From: Malurus cyaneus samueli
Taxonomy: Eukaryota; Chordata; Aves; Passeriformes; Maluridae
Assembly: GCA_009741485.1 (NCBI GenBank)
Contig: CM019238.1
Span: 8,537,477 to 8,601,476, forward strand
DNA length: 64,000 bases
Reading direction: 5' to 3'
The position numbers and the translations under genes are program-made. The notes under the pieces were generated by a model that was not told the origin of the DNA, searched no databases, and saw nothing but the letters and a program-made list of their open reading frames with translations. Shown piece after piece: positions 24,501 through 36,730 of this stretch; the first letter of the stretch is position 1; every line of letters begins with the position of its first letter.

Positions 24501-27500
24501 GAAATTATTTCTATCTGAAAATAATTATAAGGACTTTTCTATAGAGCCCTATTAGATGCAACTCTGATGTACTCTGTGCATGGTGGAGAAGTCACAGAAC
24601 ATATTTCTCATATATTCTCTATTATATCTATACCACATCAGTGACAGAATATATCCATGGTTTGCTTTATAATTGGACTGATGTAATTTACACTTCACAC
24701 TTGTCCAATAATATTTTTCTTTGTCCACTCCAGCACAACACTCTTAAACAAATCTCCTTAACAGAATTATTCTATAGGGCACATAGATATTTCCCTTAAA
24801 AGTACTGCATGATTCATGCATCCTGTATTGCCAAATCCTCTGCTGCAGTATCTCAAGGGATGTGCTTTAATGTTATAAATAAAACTATAAAAAAAAATTT
24901 ACATGGCAGTCAGTCCCAGTGTCACTGGCATTTATCGTTTGCTGGTGATGTAGAATTGGAGGTGTAGGCTGACAATTGCTAAATTAGGCCTTTTGTCCCG
25001 CAGTATCCAATAGCCTCTGATTTGTACATTCACAATGTGATGGCTAGAGGTAGGTACAACTTGTGACTGGCTCACTTTGGGAAATTATTCAGGCATTTAT
25101 TCACGTTTATTCTTTTCTTGATGCCAGCTTGCCAACATTTATTGTCCATTACCGGTAGCTCCCTGTAGCTGTGTGGAGTTGGAGGATTTGGAAAACTGAC
25201 TTGGCTGAGGCTGGGTAGAAGGAATGTAGGTGGAAATTCAGTCCTGATATTTTATCTTACCAATTTTTTATATGTGTGCTTTGACTACATTTCCTTTCTT
25301 AAACCATTAATTATACTCATGAAAGAAAAAATTCCTGTCTTTCTGTGTGTAATTATCTTTGTTAACAAAGATGTGGAAGTTTTCTGGCTCCAGCTGAGGT
25401 ACACATTCCCTTTCCCCCCTAATTTGTCTCTGACTTTATTGCGAACTAAATACTACAGAAACAACCAGTAAGTGTGGGTTTTGCTTCAGAAAAGAATGAA
25501 AATGGGATTTGGCTCAATCCAATTGCTGTGCTTTTTTTGGTAATGAATGAGCACTGTAAATGAGTGGATGAACAAATCGGTGTTTAATGCATTCCTTTAT
25601 CTGGGATGGGTGTAATTGGAAATGTGGTCCTTTGGAGACCTGTGCAACTTCTGTATATGATTCATAGTAAAAGAGATAAATGCATTAAAATTTGTTGGCA
25701 AACTTTATTCATTTTTATTGAATTTTACCTACTTGCACGAGCGATTGTATGAACACTGTGTATAATGTGGAGAACAGTCTAGTGACTCCAATTAAATTAT
25801 AGCTCATATTTTATTTCCCCTTTGAAACTACCTTTTATGTGTAACATAATTCATTTTTGTTTGCATTCCTTCTTTAACCCTAGTTTTACCAGTTTATACT
25901 TTGTCAATGTAAAAATCAGATTCAGTGCTGACTTCCTGGTCTGGTCAAATATCTGTTTACCTGGTCTTGCACTATTGACAACTACTCCTTAATGGGAAGA
26001 GTAAATATATTTTAGAGTTATTTTAGCAATGAGAAATTTAAAGTGTTTCTTTAGGGTTTTCAAGTCACTTATTTTTTTTAAAATCTCTGTTAATAGAAAT
26101 TGTTTTGCCTTTAAGACCATCAAAGGCTGTAGAGAATGGGGTTTTCTTCATGAGAAACTTGGTACCCAAGTGTCCTCAGTCACTTGAGTTTTTCTATAGC
26201 CTAGGATAAGTGTAAGCTCTTGATTTCTTAAAAATAGATGGATATTGGCTTGGTCCTGATATGTGCATCTGCAGCAATTTTTCCAATAGAACAAATGTTC
26301 TGACATTATATTTTATAACACTGTCTTTATTGAACATATGTATCAGGTGCTGCATTGCTAATATGTGTTGAAATGAGTATTACCATGATGGTGACATGCC
26401 TGGGAGGTGCAGATGGGCCAGTGAAGTAATATGGTGACAATATCAGTATTCAGTGCAGTAAGTAAATGCCTAATATCAAATGTAGCCCTGTGAAAGTCAA
26501 TTTCCCTGTAAGCATATGTTCAGTGATTTGTTGGATTGAACACTGCTTGCAGAATACACTAGTTCTGAAAAATAGAAAATGAAGGTTGTTTTATTTCAAT
26601 GGAGGAAAAGAATACATTCATTCTAGCAAATATAATCTCTATTTGCTGTCTGGCTGATCTGAAAAAAGAATTGCCATTTGCATGTCTTTTTTTCAAACTT
26701 TGTGTCTTCCAAAAGTGTGAAAGTTAACCTTAATAACACATATTTTTGTTCTCTGTTGTCTGAAAGGCAGAAATCGAGCTGCCACATTTTCCACCAGCAA
26801 GTAGGAAGAGAGAGTTCAGACAAGAGCAAGACAAGAGGAGAATCATTTAGATTAACTGGTTTAAGAGAAATAGTTTTGATAAAATATTCTTCACCTTGGC
26901 ACTGACTTGCAACAGAAGTTTTGCTTCAGTTAACATTGTGCCCATACACTTCGATAAAGAGGTGGCAGCCTCCAAACTGGCACTATCTTACTATATCTGC
27001 TCTTAATAATGGAATATCTTCAGAAAGCACTGCTGATAATGCATTTACTGCTTTGAGAATTTGCCTAGACAGTTATATGTAATTTTTATTAATATAAATA
27101 ATAAAACCAATTTTCTCAGTGCTTTCTGTATAAAATATAAAATACAGGAGAGCATCAGGGTTAATTAAAGAACTTTCTCGTTCTCTTACAAACTGTTTTG
27201 ATCCTTTTATTGCACAAAACTTGTCTTCCATGAGAAATGTTGAAGTATGGGATATCACATAAATCCCAGCAGTGTCTCCTTCTGGCTTCCTAAGGAGTTG
27301 TAAGAATGGTGAATGGCCCCAGACACAACCTGGCATTAAATATGATGTGTGTGCCCAGTGTAATCAGTGATGGCCATGATTTATTAAAAGTAAAATGTTG
27401 AACAGTCTATGATGCCAAATGCCCTCTTAAGCGTCATGCACTTCTGCTGAAGCATAAACATAAGCAGACAATAATATTCTGATACCTTTTCATTATCTTT

Positions 27501-28621
27501 GACTCTTGTGAAAATATATTCAGAGGTACCCAACCTGATATAACTACATCTTCCAGTCAGACTCGGTGCCACTGTTCAGAAATGGAAATGTTCATACCTG
27601 CTGCCCTGTCACTGAAACTGTTTAACCAGAGTGGTGGTTATAACCTGGAAACTTCACAAATGCAGCATCCATTCTGATTTTAAGTTTCATATTCTAAGTT
27701 TGGCCCTGTGGTGAGTTTTTGTTTTAGCTATAGGAAAATAGATCTGTGGTTTTCTAGAGAAGTCAGAAATTGATTGAATCTGCTGGCACTGCTGCAAGGT
27801 CTGGTGTTGGAGTTTCTGTAGCAGAACCAGGGTCTCGCAGTAGCTTCAGTGTATCCTAGAGGCTATGGAAAAAGGATGGATTAAAAGGAAAGTGTAGAGA
27901 TCAGAGGAATGTACTCAGGTTCCATACTGCTGCTTGTGTCTAATATTTTTTTTCTGTCTTGTATTTATCCTGACATGTTTTACCAATGTGTTCTCATCAC
28001 AATGCTCCAGAACAATGCACTCAACAGTTCAGCTTTTTATCGTTTTTAATCACTCTCTTATCAGACAAACATCACTTGGGGAAAAAATGATGCTGGAATG
28101 CTTCAGAGTTGGCTTGTTAGTGGATTAAAGAACAGATAAATGCATGTATTGAGTATGAGAATGGAAGAACCAAGCTCATTTTCTCAGTCATTAGTTTTCC
28201 TTGTTTTGTGAGGACAATTCAGAGGGGAAGATGTCACTTGAAGATGCAGGAAAAATGTGCAGAATTTTTATCAGTGCTATTGCCTGATTTGGGTGACTTT
28301 CCATGGAATGTTAATGAAACTGGCTGATATACACGGACAGCTTTGTGAGGTGGGGGTTTGCCTTTGCCAACTACCAATCTTGCAAGACCAGTGAGTTTTT
28401 CTGGTGGTACGGAAATCTGGTGATTACTGAAATCTCTGGTGAGATTTTTTAGTGGTACTGAATAATGGGAGGACAGCATTTTTCCCAGACTGAAATGCAC
28501 AACTTCCCAATGCCATCACTGAAAGGGGCAGGCTCATGTTGCAGCAAGAGGCCAACATTTCCTGAGCAGAGAGGGAACACAGACCTGTGGCATCCAAGTT
28601 TTATGTCCCCAATAGATTTGC
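24501..28621. other. Non-coding stretch, no gene seen
   Basis: Ordinary AT-rich DNA. No exon, assigned repeat or motif cluster stands out. Open frames of 60-104 codons have no recognisable domain. Confidence 0.5.
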
Positions 28622-28681
28622 TAGGCTGCACAGCTGAACTAAATCCAAGCCTTGCTGAATTGCTCTCTGCTGTGCAGCCTA
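28622..28681. repeat. Inverted repeat, 13-bp perfect arms, 34-nt loop
   Basis: The left arm TAGGCTGCACAGC (28622-28634) pairs exactly with GCTGTGCAGCCTA (28669-28681). The arms are GC-rich and mixed in base composition, so this is unlikely to be a composition effect. As RNA it would form a short, stable stem with a large loop; the paired length is below a typical microRNA precursor. It might also be the terminal repeats of a minute transposon relic. Confidence 0.8.
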
Positions 28682-29284
28682 CGTTCAGAAATGTATTTCA
28701 CATGTCCCCAAGACTTCTCTGTAGGAAAAAAAAAGTACCCTTATTGTGTATACAAAGGCTTGAACAACTCTCATTTTAAAGATTAATATAAGCCACTTTG
28801 ATTTATCAGCAAAATGTGCCTCACATCAGGTGTTGAACCAACGGACAATCCATTGGGCAAGGGAGAAGAAAATTAATACCATTAAATCATTTTTTGTCCC
28901 TTTTAACTGTCATTTTATCCCTTTCCTGCCATGTGAGTGGTGTTGTGACAATATTTGGTGCATTCAGTCATTCGCTGGCTGCTGTGTATTTCATTTTTTC
29001 TGAAAACTGCTGCTGGGGAAGAAAGCAAAGCAAAACAATTGCCACAGGTCAAACTTTGAGGAATCCAATTTTATCAAGAGAAGTCAGGAATTCACAAGCT
29101 CTAATCTGATGTTTTAAAGTCCCTAAGGTCAACAGTGAAACAATCCAATAAAAGTGGCTTAAAAATGTGGATCTTTATAGAATTTCTATCCCCGGCCTAA
29201 CCTATTAAAATTGAATGAGTTAATTGATTTGGTGAGTGTGGTTTTGTACAGTTTTCTTAGGAAAGATTTGAATTTAACCACCTG
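28682..29284. other. Non-coding stretch, no gene seen
   Basis: No exon or repeat family recognised ahead of the CR1 copy. Confidence 0.5.
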
Positions 29285-29600
29285 ACAGTAGGGTGCAGCC
29301 AGGTGGAGATCAGGCTCTTCTACCAAAGCACAAGGGATAAAATAAGGGGAAATGACCATAAGTTGTGCCAGAGGAGGCTTCAATTGGATATTAGGAAACA
29401 TTTCGACATCCAAAGGATTGTCACACTTTGTCACAGCTGCCCAGGGCATTGGTGGGATCACTGTCCCTGCAGGGATTTAAAAGATGTATGGATGTGGCAC
29501 TTGGGGACATGGTTTAGAGATGGACGTGACAGTGCTAGGTCAGTAGTAGGACTTGATCCTCAATATCTTTTCCAACCTAAATGATTGTATAATTCTAAAT
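29285..29600 (+). mobile_element. CR1 LINE fragment, 5'-truncated, 3' end
   Basis: Seen: the characteristic CR1 order, with a CAGCCAGGTGGAGATCAGGCT-like word, then AAATGACCATAAGTTGTGCC, TTGGATATTAGGAAACATTT, CTGCCCAGGGCATTGGTGGG, CCCTGCAGGGATTTAAAAGA, GACATGGTTTAGAG and TTTTCCAACCTAAATGATTG, ending in eroded ATTCTA octamer-type units. This is the last part of ORF2 plus the 3' UTR. CR1 is a non-LTR retrotransposon whose copies in birds are nearly all 5'-truncated and dead. Frames of 91-93 codons on both strands here are by-products. The left boundary is approximate. Confidence 0.93.
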
Positions 29601-31697
29601 CTAAAAGATAATAATGAAAATTTAGTATTTCACTGAGGGGAAAAGGAAGAAATGTGAGCATAATGAGCAATAAGTTAAGAATATCAATTTAACTGTCAAA
29701 AAGTTGACTTAGGGTTAGCCATAATTAATATATAGTATTTGCTGGTTTATCTTCTGTGTTATAATAAATTAAAAATATTCCTCCCACTGAGACATGGAAG
29801 GTTGTAGATAATGAAATAGCACAGTAACCACTCACAAAAAAAAGCTTTGGAGTTAAATGCTTAAAGTAGTTTTAATATAATGACATATATTCATGAAAAT
29901 ATCTAAGTTCTGACATACACAGAAAACCTTTTTAAGTAAATACTTATTTATACTGTCTTCATGTTGATACTGCATGATTCATTCAGCTTACATCTACATA
30001 TCACTAACCAGAGGTGCTATCCTACATCAAAAATAACCTAAAGACAGACTATTTTAAGTCTGTCAGCTTGTTCAAAATACTCCAACCATACTTTAAAAGC
30101 AGAGGCTGATTAACATTTTTTCATATGATAGATAATGTGTTGGTCTTTAATTAAAGGATAATAAAAAGCTTGGAGTTTAAAGTACTTTAAAAATATAAGG
30201 CAGAATGCAGTTAACACTAGAAATAATACTTTTTTCCAGTGCATTATCTCTCAAAAAAGTTGTTTGTTTAAGAAACACAATATTACAGAATCACAGCAGA
30301 ATTTTGAGAATAGATAAGAATAATACTTGAGTCTTAACTGAGCCAGCATTTGGAAACTGGTGCAGTGTGAGTCGATGACCATGACCCTGCAGAGACTTTG
30401 CTTAAAATTAAACACAGGCTTAAAACAAATGTCAGGAAATTCTGGTTCTTCCTGTGCTCAGCTGTAGCAGGGAGGCAGAGCAGCCCCAAACACTGACTAC
30501 TCCACTCTATTATTATGGTTGTTATTAATGTCTCTCCTGACCTTGTGAGGCTGGTCTTGGATGGAACCAGTTTGTGGGTAGGAATCAAGTTCTGGACTGA
30601 TAGTTGCTGTTGAACCAGAGTAACATTTAAATGTATCTTAAATAGAGATGAAGTGAAAAGTAAATCTGTTTTTTGAATCAAATCACTTAATATTAAAAAA
30701 ATACAAACAAAAACCAACAAACAAACCAAAAAACAAACACTTAATTTTCTCCAAAACTAGGGTTTGTGAATCTGAAAGTGATAAAATTATTTCTTTCCTG
30801 TCACACTCACAGATGTAATTTTAGTCAATCCTTGCAAAATTATAACAGCAGACTAATAGTTCTGTGAGGAATACAGTGTAGAGAATGTTGGTCTTGAGTC
30901 ATTAATTATAGATTGAAAGTATTGAGTGCCTTTGTACTAAATGCACAATACAGCCACTATTCAAAAAGTACATTAGCAAAATCATATAGAGCAAGAAACT
31001 CTTGGCTTGTCTCTGACATAAAATATATTCTTCTCTGAAATATCAGCTGTAGTGTTGTAAGTATGGATGTAGGAAATAAAGCTGGAGCAGTGGCCAGTCT
31101 GGAACATAAATCAGTATAGTCTGCGCTTATCAGATTTAGAAAAAGAGCTTTCATGGATAATGTTCACTGAAACTTAGTAAATGAATGCAGGGAATTGTGA
31201 ATCTCTCTTTAAAAATTCTGTATGTTGCTCTTCCCTAAATTGTTGGGCACATTACCTTTCCATGTTTATGTAGAGTATTGTAATGAAATGGAAATTTATA
31301 TGCTCACTCCCTAAGAATTATTTCCTAAGCATTAACCTGGCCAGAAATGAATAAAACTAACCAACAAAAACTTTTGTAACATTATGATTGGATACAATGG
31401 TTGCTTAAAAGGCTATGCTCCATTAAAATAAATGTCTTTCTCAATCATTGTAACTGCAGTTTGGTTCCAAACTAATGAAGAATAAAGCACTTCTCACTCT
31501 GCCTACAGCACTGGAAACACCATATGCACAAACAGGGCTCTGGCTTTTGGTTATTGCAGCTTCCCACATCAAAGGGTAGAAACTGCAGGTAGAGGAAAAG
31601 AAACGAAATATATTCCGATTTTTAGCAGAATGTAACAGTGCCTGCCTACAATCCATGGGTTTACCAGTAAAGCAGTTCAGTCTAGGGAGAGTGTTCA
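29601..31697. other. Non-coding stretch, no gene seen
   Basis: AT-rich DNA. An 8-bp inverted repeat GACAGACT / AGTCTGTC lies at 30043-30064. The segment 30330-30640 is less AT-rich and contains a 131-codon minus-strand frame without recognisable domains; it may be an unassigned retroposon relic. A CAAA-type low-complexity tract is listed separately. Confidence 0.5.
30694..30740. repeat. A-rich (CAAA)n low-complexity tract
   Basis: A-rich DNA with ACAAAC/CCAACAAAC units. It is the complement-strand counterpart of the GTTT tracts at 31698-31830. Confidence 0.75.
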
Positions 31698-31830
31698 GGG
31701 GTTTTTTGGTTTTGTTTTTTTTTGGTTTTGTTTGTTTGTTTCTATTTTTTTTTTTTAATTTGAGTTCTTTGGTTTGGTTTGTTTAGTTTTGGTTTTGTTT
31801 GTTTCTTTCTTTCCTGTTTTGTTTAGTTTC
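31698..31830. repeat. T-rich (GTTT)n low-complexity tract
   Basis: About 130 bases of almost only T and G, with GTTT, GGTTTT and long T runs. It is the longest low-complexity tract in the window. Confidence 0.9.
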
Positions 31831-33479
31831 CCCATATCCCACAATTAGATTTTCCTAGGACATGTGAGTGCTGTACTCCTCCCAGACAAGGACTTAAGGG
31901 GACAGGTGTGACTCCTTATCCTAGTAGTAGTCTGCATAATTTCCTGCTTAGAAAGGTAAAAATAGCTCGAGTTTCTCTGCTGCTGAAGTCCATTTTATCC
32001 TCCTGTTACACAACCTAATTCACAGGTAAAGCAGGAGGAAATGCTGTCTCCACCATAAGAATTTTAGGCATTGAGAAGCAATTCTTTTTCAGGATTTCTG
32101 CTTCTAGTATTTTATCACAAAATGCTTTAAGAAATGGTGTGGTTCATGACAGCAATGTGGAGAGCTCTGCTCTTTGCATTCTCACATTTTAAATTGTTCC
32201 TTCTGGCTTTGGCTGTCTAGATGTTATCTCAGTGAGATGTAAAAGATAACATCCCAGCATCAATACTGAAACTCTGGGCCTGGATGCTGGTGTAATTGGC
32301 TTAAAGCTGTTAAAATTCACAGGATCATCAACATGAACCTCAATTAATCAATTTTTTAGAAACACAGAATCGACAGTTTAATGAGAAAAGCTTTCCCAGG
32401 ATCACAGTCCCCTCCTCCTCATTACGAGAGTCAGTCTTACATTAAAGAAATGGTAAATCCTATTTGATTTCCCTTTCATGAAAGACTGAGCTGTCCCAGG
32501 TGTAAGCTCTCTTTTTGCTGGATGAGGAGGACAAGTGCTGAAGTAATGAGATAATCAATGCAGGTTGTTTTTGTATTGTCCATCTCGCATACAACAGGGG
32601 ATGTTTTGTGTTTCCCTTGGTTTTTGCTCCCTTGCTGGTCCAGCCCATTACTGGCAGAGCCATCAGTTATTCAAGGTCAGGCAGTTCCTTGGTTTCAAAC
32701 TTTTCTTTGGCTCTTCTCCCGTTGTCATTTGAATTAGCCTGAGCTCATCAACGCAGCTTTTAAAAAATGCTACTGAGATTGTGGTTTAACGAACTGAGAA
32801 ATGAATGTGTTGACCTCACCTTTTCAGAGGGATCACAGGATGGTTTTGCTCATGGCTTCATTGGATTCACTGTGGAATAACCCCTTCAAGTAAATGTATT
32901 TTTTCACAGGTCCCCTACAGAGTTACAGGATCTCTCAATTAGCTGCAGTATTCTTTTAGAGCTCAAGCATTTTTGGAGTAAGTTAGCTGACTGGTGAAAT
33001 TTCCTGCAGACTTTGTATCAGGTCATTGAAGTTTTAAGCTGTGCGAAAGTCAGTGTCTTAGAATCCCAAAGATTTAAATTATTTAAATATTTGCATTTGA
33101 GTATTACCTAAATCTGAGGTTTTCACAACTCATCTCTCATTTCCTGAGAAGAGCAGTCTATACAGGGAGCTTTCTGCATAGAAAAGTTGTGGGTAGGATA
33201 GTAAGATAGGAATAAAACACAAAAATAAACCTCACTCACACAAAAAAAACTCCACCCAAAATAAATTTCTTGGTGGCTTCCTGTGCTCTGTGCTTGCAGG
33301 CTTACACGGTGACTTACCCAAACTGGGGGGAATGGAGCATGCTGCATTTTGTGTTTAGAAAAGTATGAAAATACATTATTTAATTCCATTCATTCCAATT
33401 AAAGTTCAGTAGGGTGTGTGAATTCTGGGATAATTGTTTGACTGTGGTGTGAAAACTTTTCTTTTGCTTCCTTTCCCTA
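31831..33479. other. Non-coding stretch, no gene seen
   Basis: Contains the double hairpin at 32220-32290 (listed separately). No exon or assigned transposon. An 88-codon minus-strand frame near 33123-33389 shows nothing recognisable. Confidence 0.5.
32220..32290. repeat. Two abutting inverted repeats with mirrored GATA motifs
   Basis: First hairpin: GATGTTATCT (32220-32229) pairs with AGATAACATC (32244-32253), 14-nt loop. The second starts on the next base: CCAGCATC (32254-32261) pairs with GATGCTGG (32283-32290), 21-nt loop. The first stem presents GATA-factor words in both orientations (TTATCT and AGATAA). It could be a compact regulatory site or a foldback transposon relic. Confidence 0.75.
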
Positions 33480-33660
33480 TTCATGATGTGATTTGCATAA
33501 TAATTCTTTAAATTTTGGCCTGTGAATATTATCTCATTAACATAATTACCTAATTTTTTGTTTTGTGAATTACAATAGATAAGTAATAATAGGCTTAGCT
33601 TATTATCACGCTTTCTTCTTGCTTTCTGATCACAGTAAACAGATGAGCAAAGATATTTTT
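33480..33660. promoter_or_regulatory. Candidate conserved element with octamer and homeodomain motifs
   Basis: Seen: the octamer ATTTGCAT at 33491-33498 directly followed by AATAATTC, then repeated homeodomain-type words (CATTAACATAATTACCTAATT around 33536-33555). POU factors bind the octamer, and POU/SOX/homeodomain clusters are common in neural and early-development enhancers. AT richness makes some matches cheap. Confidence 0.3.
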
Positions 33661-36600
33661 ATTGTTATTTTAAAGAAGGGACTATTCAAATATCAGGATG
33701 ATTGTGTGACCCCTTTATGCATGTGCAAAACCCCTGGGAGATTTCAGTTCCTGACTGCAGCATCCTTTCAGCACCTACCTGAAGCTCCTCATTAAAGCTC
33801 CTCTTCATCAGGAATTAGTTTTACTATATTTGAACACTACAAAGAGCATTAAATATTTTTTTCCCCTTTTTAATTTTGGAAAATTAAAACCAAATTATTG
33901 AAGGATTTCAGTCCCTGCAGAAACAAGTCTCAGGCACCTATGCTGATTTGTGGAGAAACTGTGGTTATGGAAAAAAAATAAAATGCATTTAATTGCAGTT
34001 ACAAGCTCATTTACTGTAAATATTTAATGTTGAAATTATTTGTACTGGCATCAATAATTTCCCAGAATACACTGAAACTGCTTTTGCATATAAGATGTTT
34101 TCTGTATTTGCAGGACTCTCCTGCAAAGGGAACTCATTTTCAGGCAGATGCTTAGACCCAATTTGCTATTTTAACATATTCATATTTTCCATGTAAACAC
34201 CAATGCTGGAATATACAATACTTAACTAGGGAACCAAGCAAGACAATTGCAGTTTTCAATTATATCTGAATATATTTGATCTTAATAAAACTTTATTTCA
34301 AAGTGCTTTAGAGGTTTTTATATTGGAGCTGCTGTTATGCAAGTCTCTGCAAGGAGGTCCTGAGGTGGTTTTGAGAGATCTAAAACCTTGCTTTTTCCCA
34401 GAAACGATTAGCTCTAATTAGGCACATTCCCTGAAACCTATGGCATAAAAAGGGTATTTTTAAGATTGAAAAGTCATATAATACACAGGCTATACTGTTC
34501 TTTTCTAGTCCAACCCAAGAAGAAAGTATGATAATGATCAAAATCCATTGAATATAACTCTCAAAAGAGGGGGATTTCAAGATTCCTGCTCATCTAGTCT
34601 GTTTACAGGGTTTTTATCACTGGGCTTTCATCTGGTGAGTGGGTCCTGGATGTGGCTTTGATGGGAGGGTGAGGACAGCAAGTGGTGGATTCCTGTCCCC
34701 ATGAGCTCATAAGTGTCCATTTATCTGGCCATGGCATTTTTAATGTGGGTCAGGTATGTCTTATTTTCAGTTAATTTATGGGTCTCATGCATGATCCTTT
34801 ATTTGTAAAAGAAATTACTTTGAGGAAGGAAAGATTTTCAGCAGTTTTGTTTAACTGTGTTAAAAGAAATCATTATGTAGCAAAGCTCTAGAAAGAACCT
34901 TGTGAAATTTCCAGTGTCAGATAAAAGTAAATATGGAGGAAAACTCTTCAGAAAGTAAAGGGGACTGTGAGGCTTTTATTTGGCCAAATTGTTTGCTCTG
35001 CAGCTATTTGATATGTACATAAAACGAGAGAAAATTGCATAAATATTTTGCTTTTTCTGTCTGTATGAAATCAGAAGCTTATCTGAGTTGGTAAAAAGCC
35101 TCTCAGTGTTTCATCAGGTGTGGTGAAGAAGGAAAAGCTAGAGAAGGAGAAAACATGTAATTAATAAAATCTGGTGGGGTTTTTTTTCTGAGGGATGAGC
35201 ATATATTATAATATATATGTATATTATAATGTAATGTTAGAATATATAATAATAGAAGCTGGGACCTGAACACTCATGTTTTGAGGTTGTTGTAAAGCCT
35301 GAGGTAGATGCTTGATTTAGATGTGGGATATGTTTGCCTTCATCCTAGTATTTTCAAGAGGAGTGGTAGAAGCACAAGTTCTTTCCACTGAATTTCTTGA
35401 GACAAATACTGGGATTTAGATTTTCAGCCAAGAATTTTTGAACTAAGTAATAAATTTTTTATTTACTTGGAGGGTTACATTGTTTTTGTGCCAATTTTCC
35501 TAAAAGCAAAGAGAGATGTTTCAGGAACGATACAGCACTTTGCTCACAGAGAGGTGGAAAGAGAGATTATTCCTTAATCATTGTGTGCTGTCCAAAGTTA
35601 CACTGGAAATTCTGGTTCTTTCCTCAAATTGTCGACTCCTGTGACATTGTTGCAGCCCAAAGGATATGCATCCATAGTGTCCCTTTGAATTTTTAAAACA
35701 AAAACATAGTTAATATTTTATTGCATTTTGAATCCTGCTAAACATAAAATGATCCTCTTCCTTGTTTTTTTTCCCACTGCATGTTTTTAAAGTGGGCATC
35801 AGTAAAGGCACGAAAATAGGGCCTTTTTTATTCTAGCTTATGCAGAAAGCTTTTAGTGCAATACTATCCTTAAACACTTTTTTTTTTTGGTCAGGATCAG
35901 AGAAAATCTCCTCATGAAAGAAGCAAAACTTTTGAGATATGCTGTTCATTTTAAATGTGTTTGACAGGAGTAAATATGTCATCTCTAGAGTGTTTTCTCA
36001 TTGAAATAAATATAAAAGCCACTGACAGTAGTTTTACAAGTGGATTGCCTCCTTTTGTTAGGTGATTGTAGTCAAACAGGAGTGTTCTGTGTATGCTTAG
36101 AAATGCTGTGTTCCTAATTTCCAGTTGCACTCCTGTAATCCACAGTGATGAACAAAAGGAGTTGCAGAATGTGTTGTTGGATAAAATCTTTATGGACACT
36201 CGTGTTTGCAAACTGCTTTGCTGTTGACAGTGCAGGAGGGATTTGTTGAACAGCCTAACACGGGGTGGTGTTCTCTTGAGGGATGTTTGAAAGAGCATAA
36301 ATACAGAGAAGTGTTGGCTTAGTTAACATGAATAGAGGTATCACGTTAATAGAAATTATTTTGAGATGAAATTCTGGTGCATTCTCTCCTTGTATTTGGC
36401 TTTTTCATTCTTGGAATTAAGCCTTTTTTAATAGGAAGAATCAAAGTTATTACAGAAATCTGGCTTAAAATGAGTGTCTCAAATTGTATTTTGAGATTGT
36501 GACCAGATTATTCATCTCTCCTGGACATGCAATACATGAGAAATTGATTTTGGATTACAGTGTTATGGGTAGAGGATACTACCTGAATTGTATCATTTGC

Positions 36601-36712
36601 AAAATAGGGATATGAAAGTTTCTTAGATCCTGGGCTGATCCTCTGAACAGAAGTGATTTTTTTTTTTTTACTATGTAATTGAAAATTGATTTAACTTCCA
36701 CAGAGCTATACA
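33661..36712. other. Non-coding AT-rich stretch
   Basis: No exon or transposon recognised. It holds a foldback TTTTAATTTT-GG-AAAATTAAAA at 33868-33889, an AT foldback at 35205-35230, and T runs near 35879 and 36657-36669. A duplicated AAAGCTCCTC-type word occurs near 33780-33805. Confidence 0.5.
35205..35230. repeat. AT-only inverted repeat, 11-bp arms
   Basis: ATTATAATATA (35205-35215) and TATATTATAAT (35220-35230) flank the loop TATG, in a longer TATA-rich run to about 35250. Such tracts extrude cruciforms easily and mutate fast. Probably simple-sequence in origin. Confidence 0.75.
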
Positions 36713-36730
36713 AAATCAAAGCTTTGATTT
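36713..36730. promoter_or_regulatory. Perfect palindrome of two TCF/LEF-type motifs
   Basis: AAATCAAAGCTTTGATTT is an exact 18-bp palindrome. Each half is the TCF/LEF core (ATCAAAG on one strand, CTTTGAT on the other), the DNA target of the beta-catenin (Wnt) effectors, set head to head without spacer. The sequence match is direct; function as a Wnt-responsive site is inference. The flanks are AT-rich and include a T run just upstream. Confidence 0.4.

Noticed and set aside
29186..29584. Open frames of 91 and 93 codons on both strands
   Set aside because: They lie within the CR1 3' end and its flank and are by-products of the repeat.
30285..30320. TACAGAATCACAG resembling an inverted CR1 tail
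   Set aside because: Similarity stops after about 13 bases; the expected GGAAGGGACC block does not follow.
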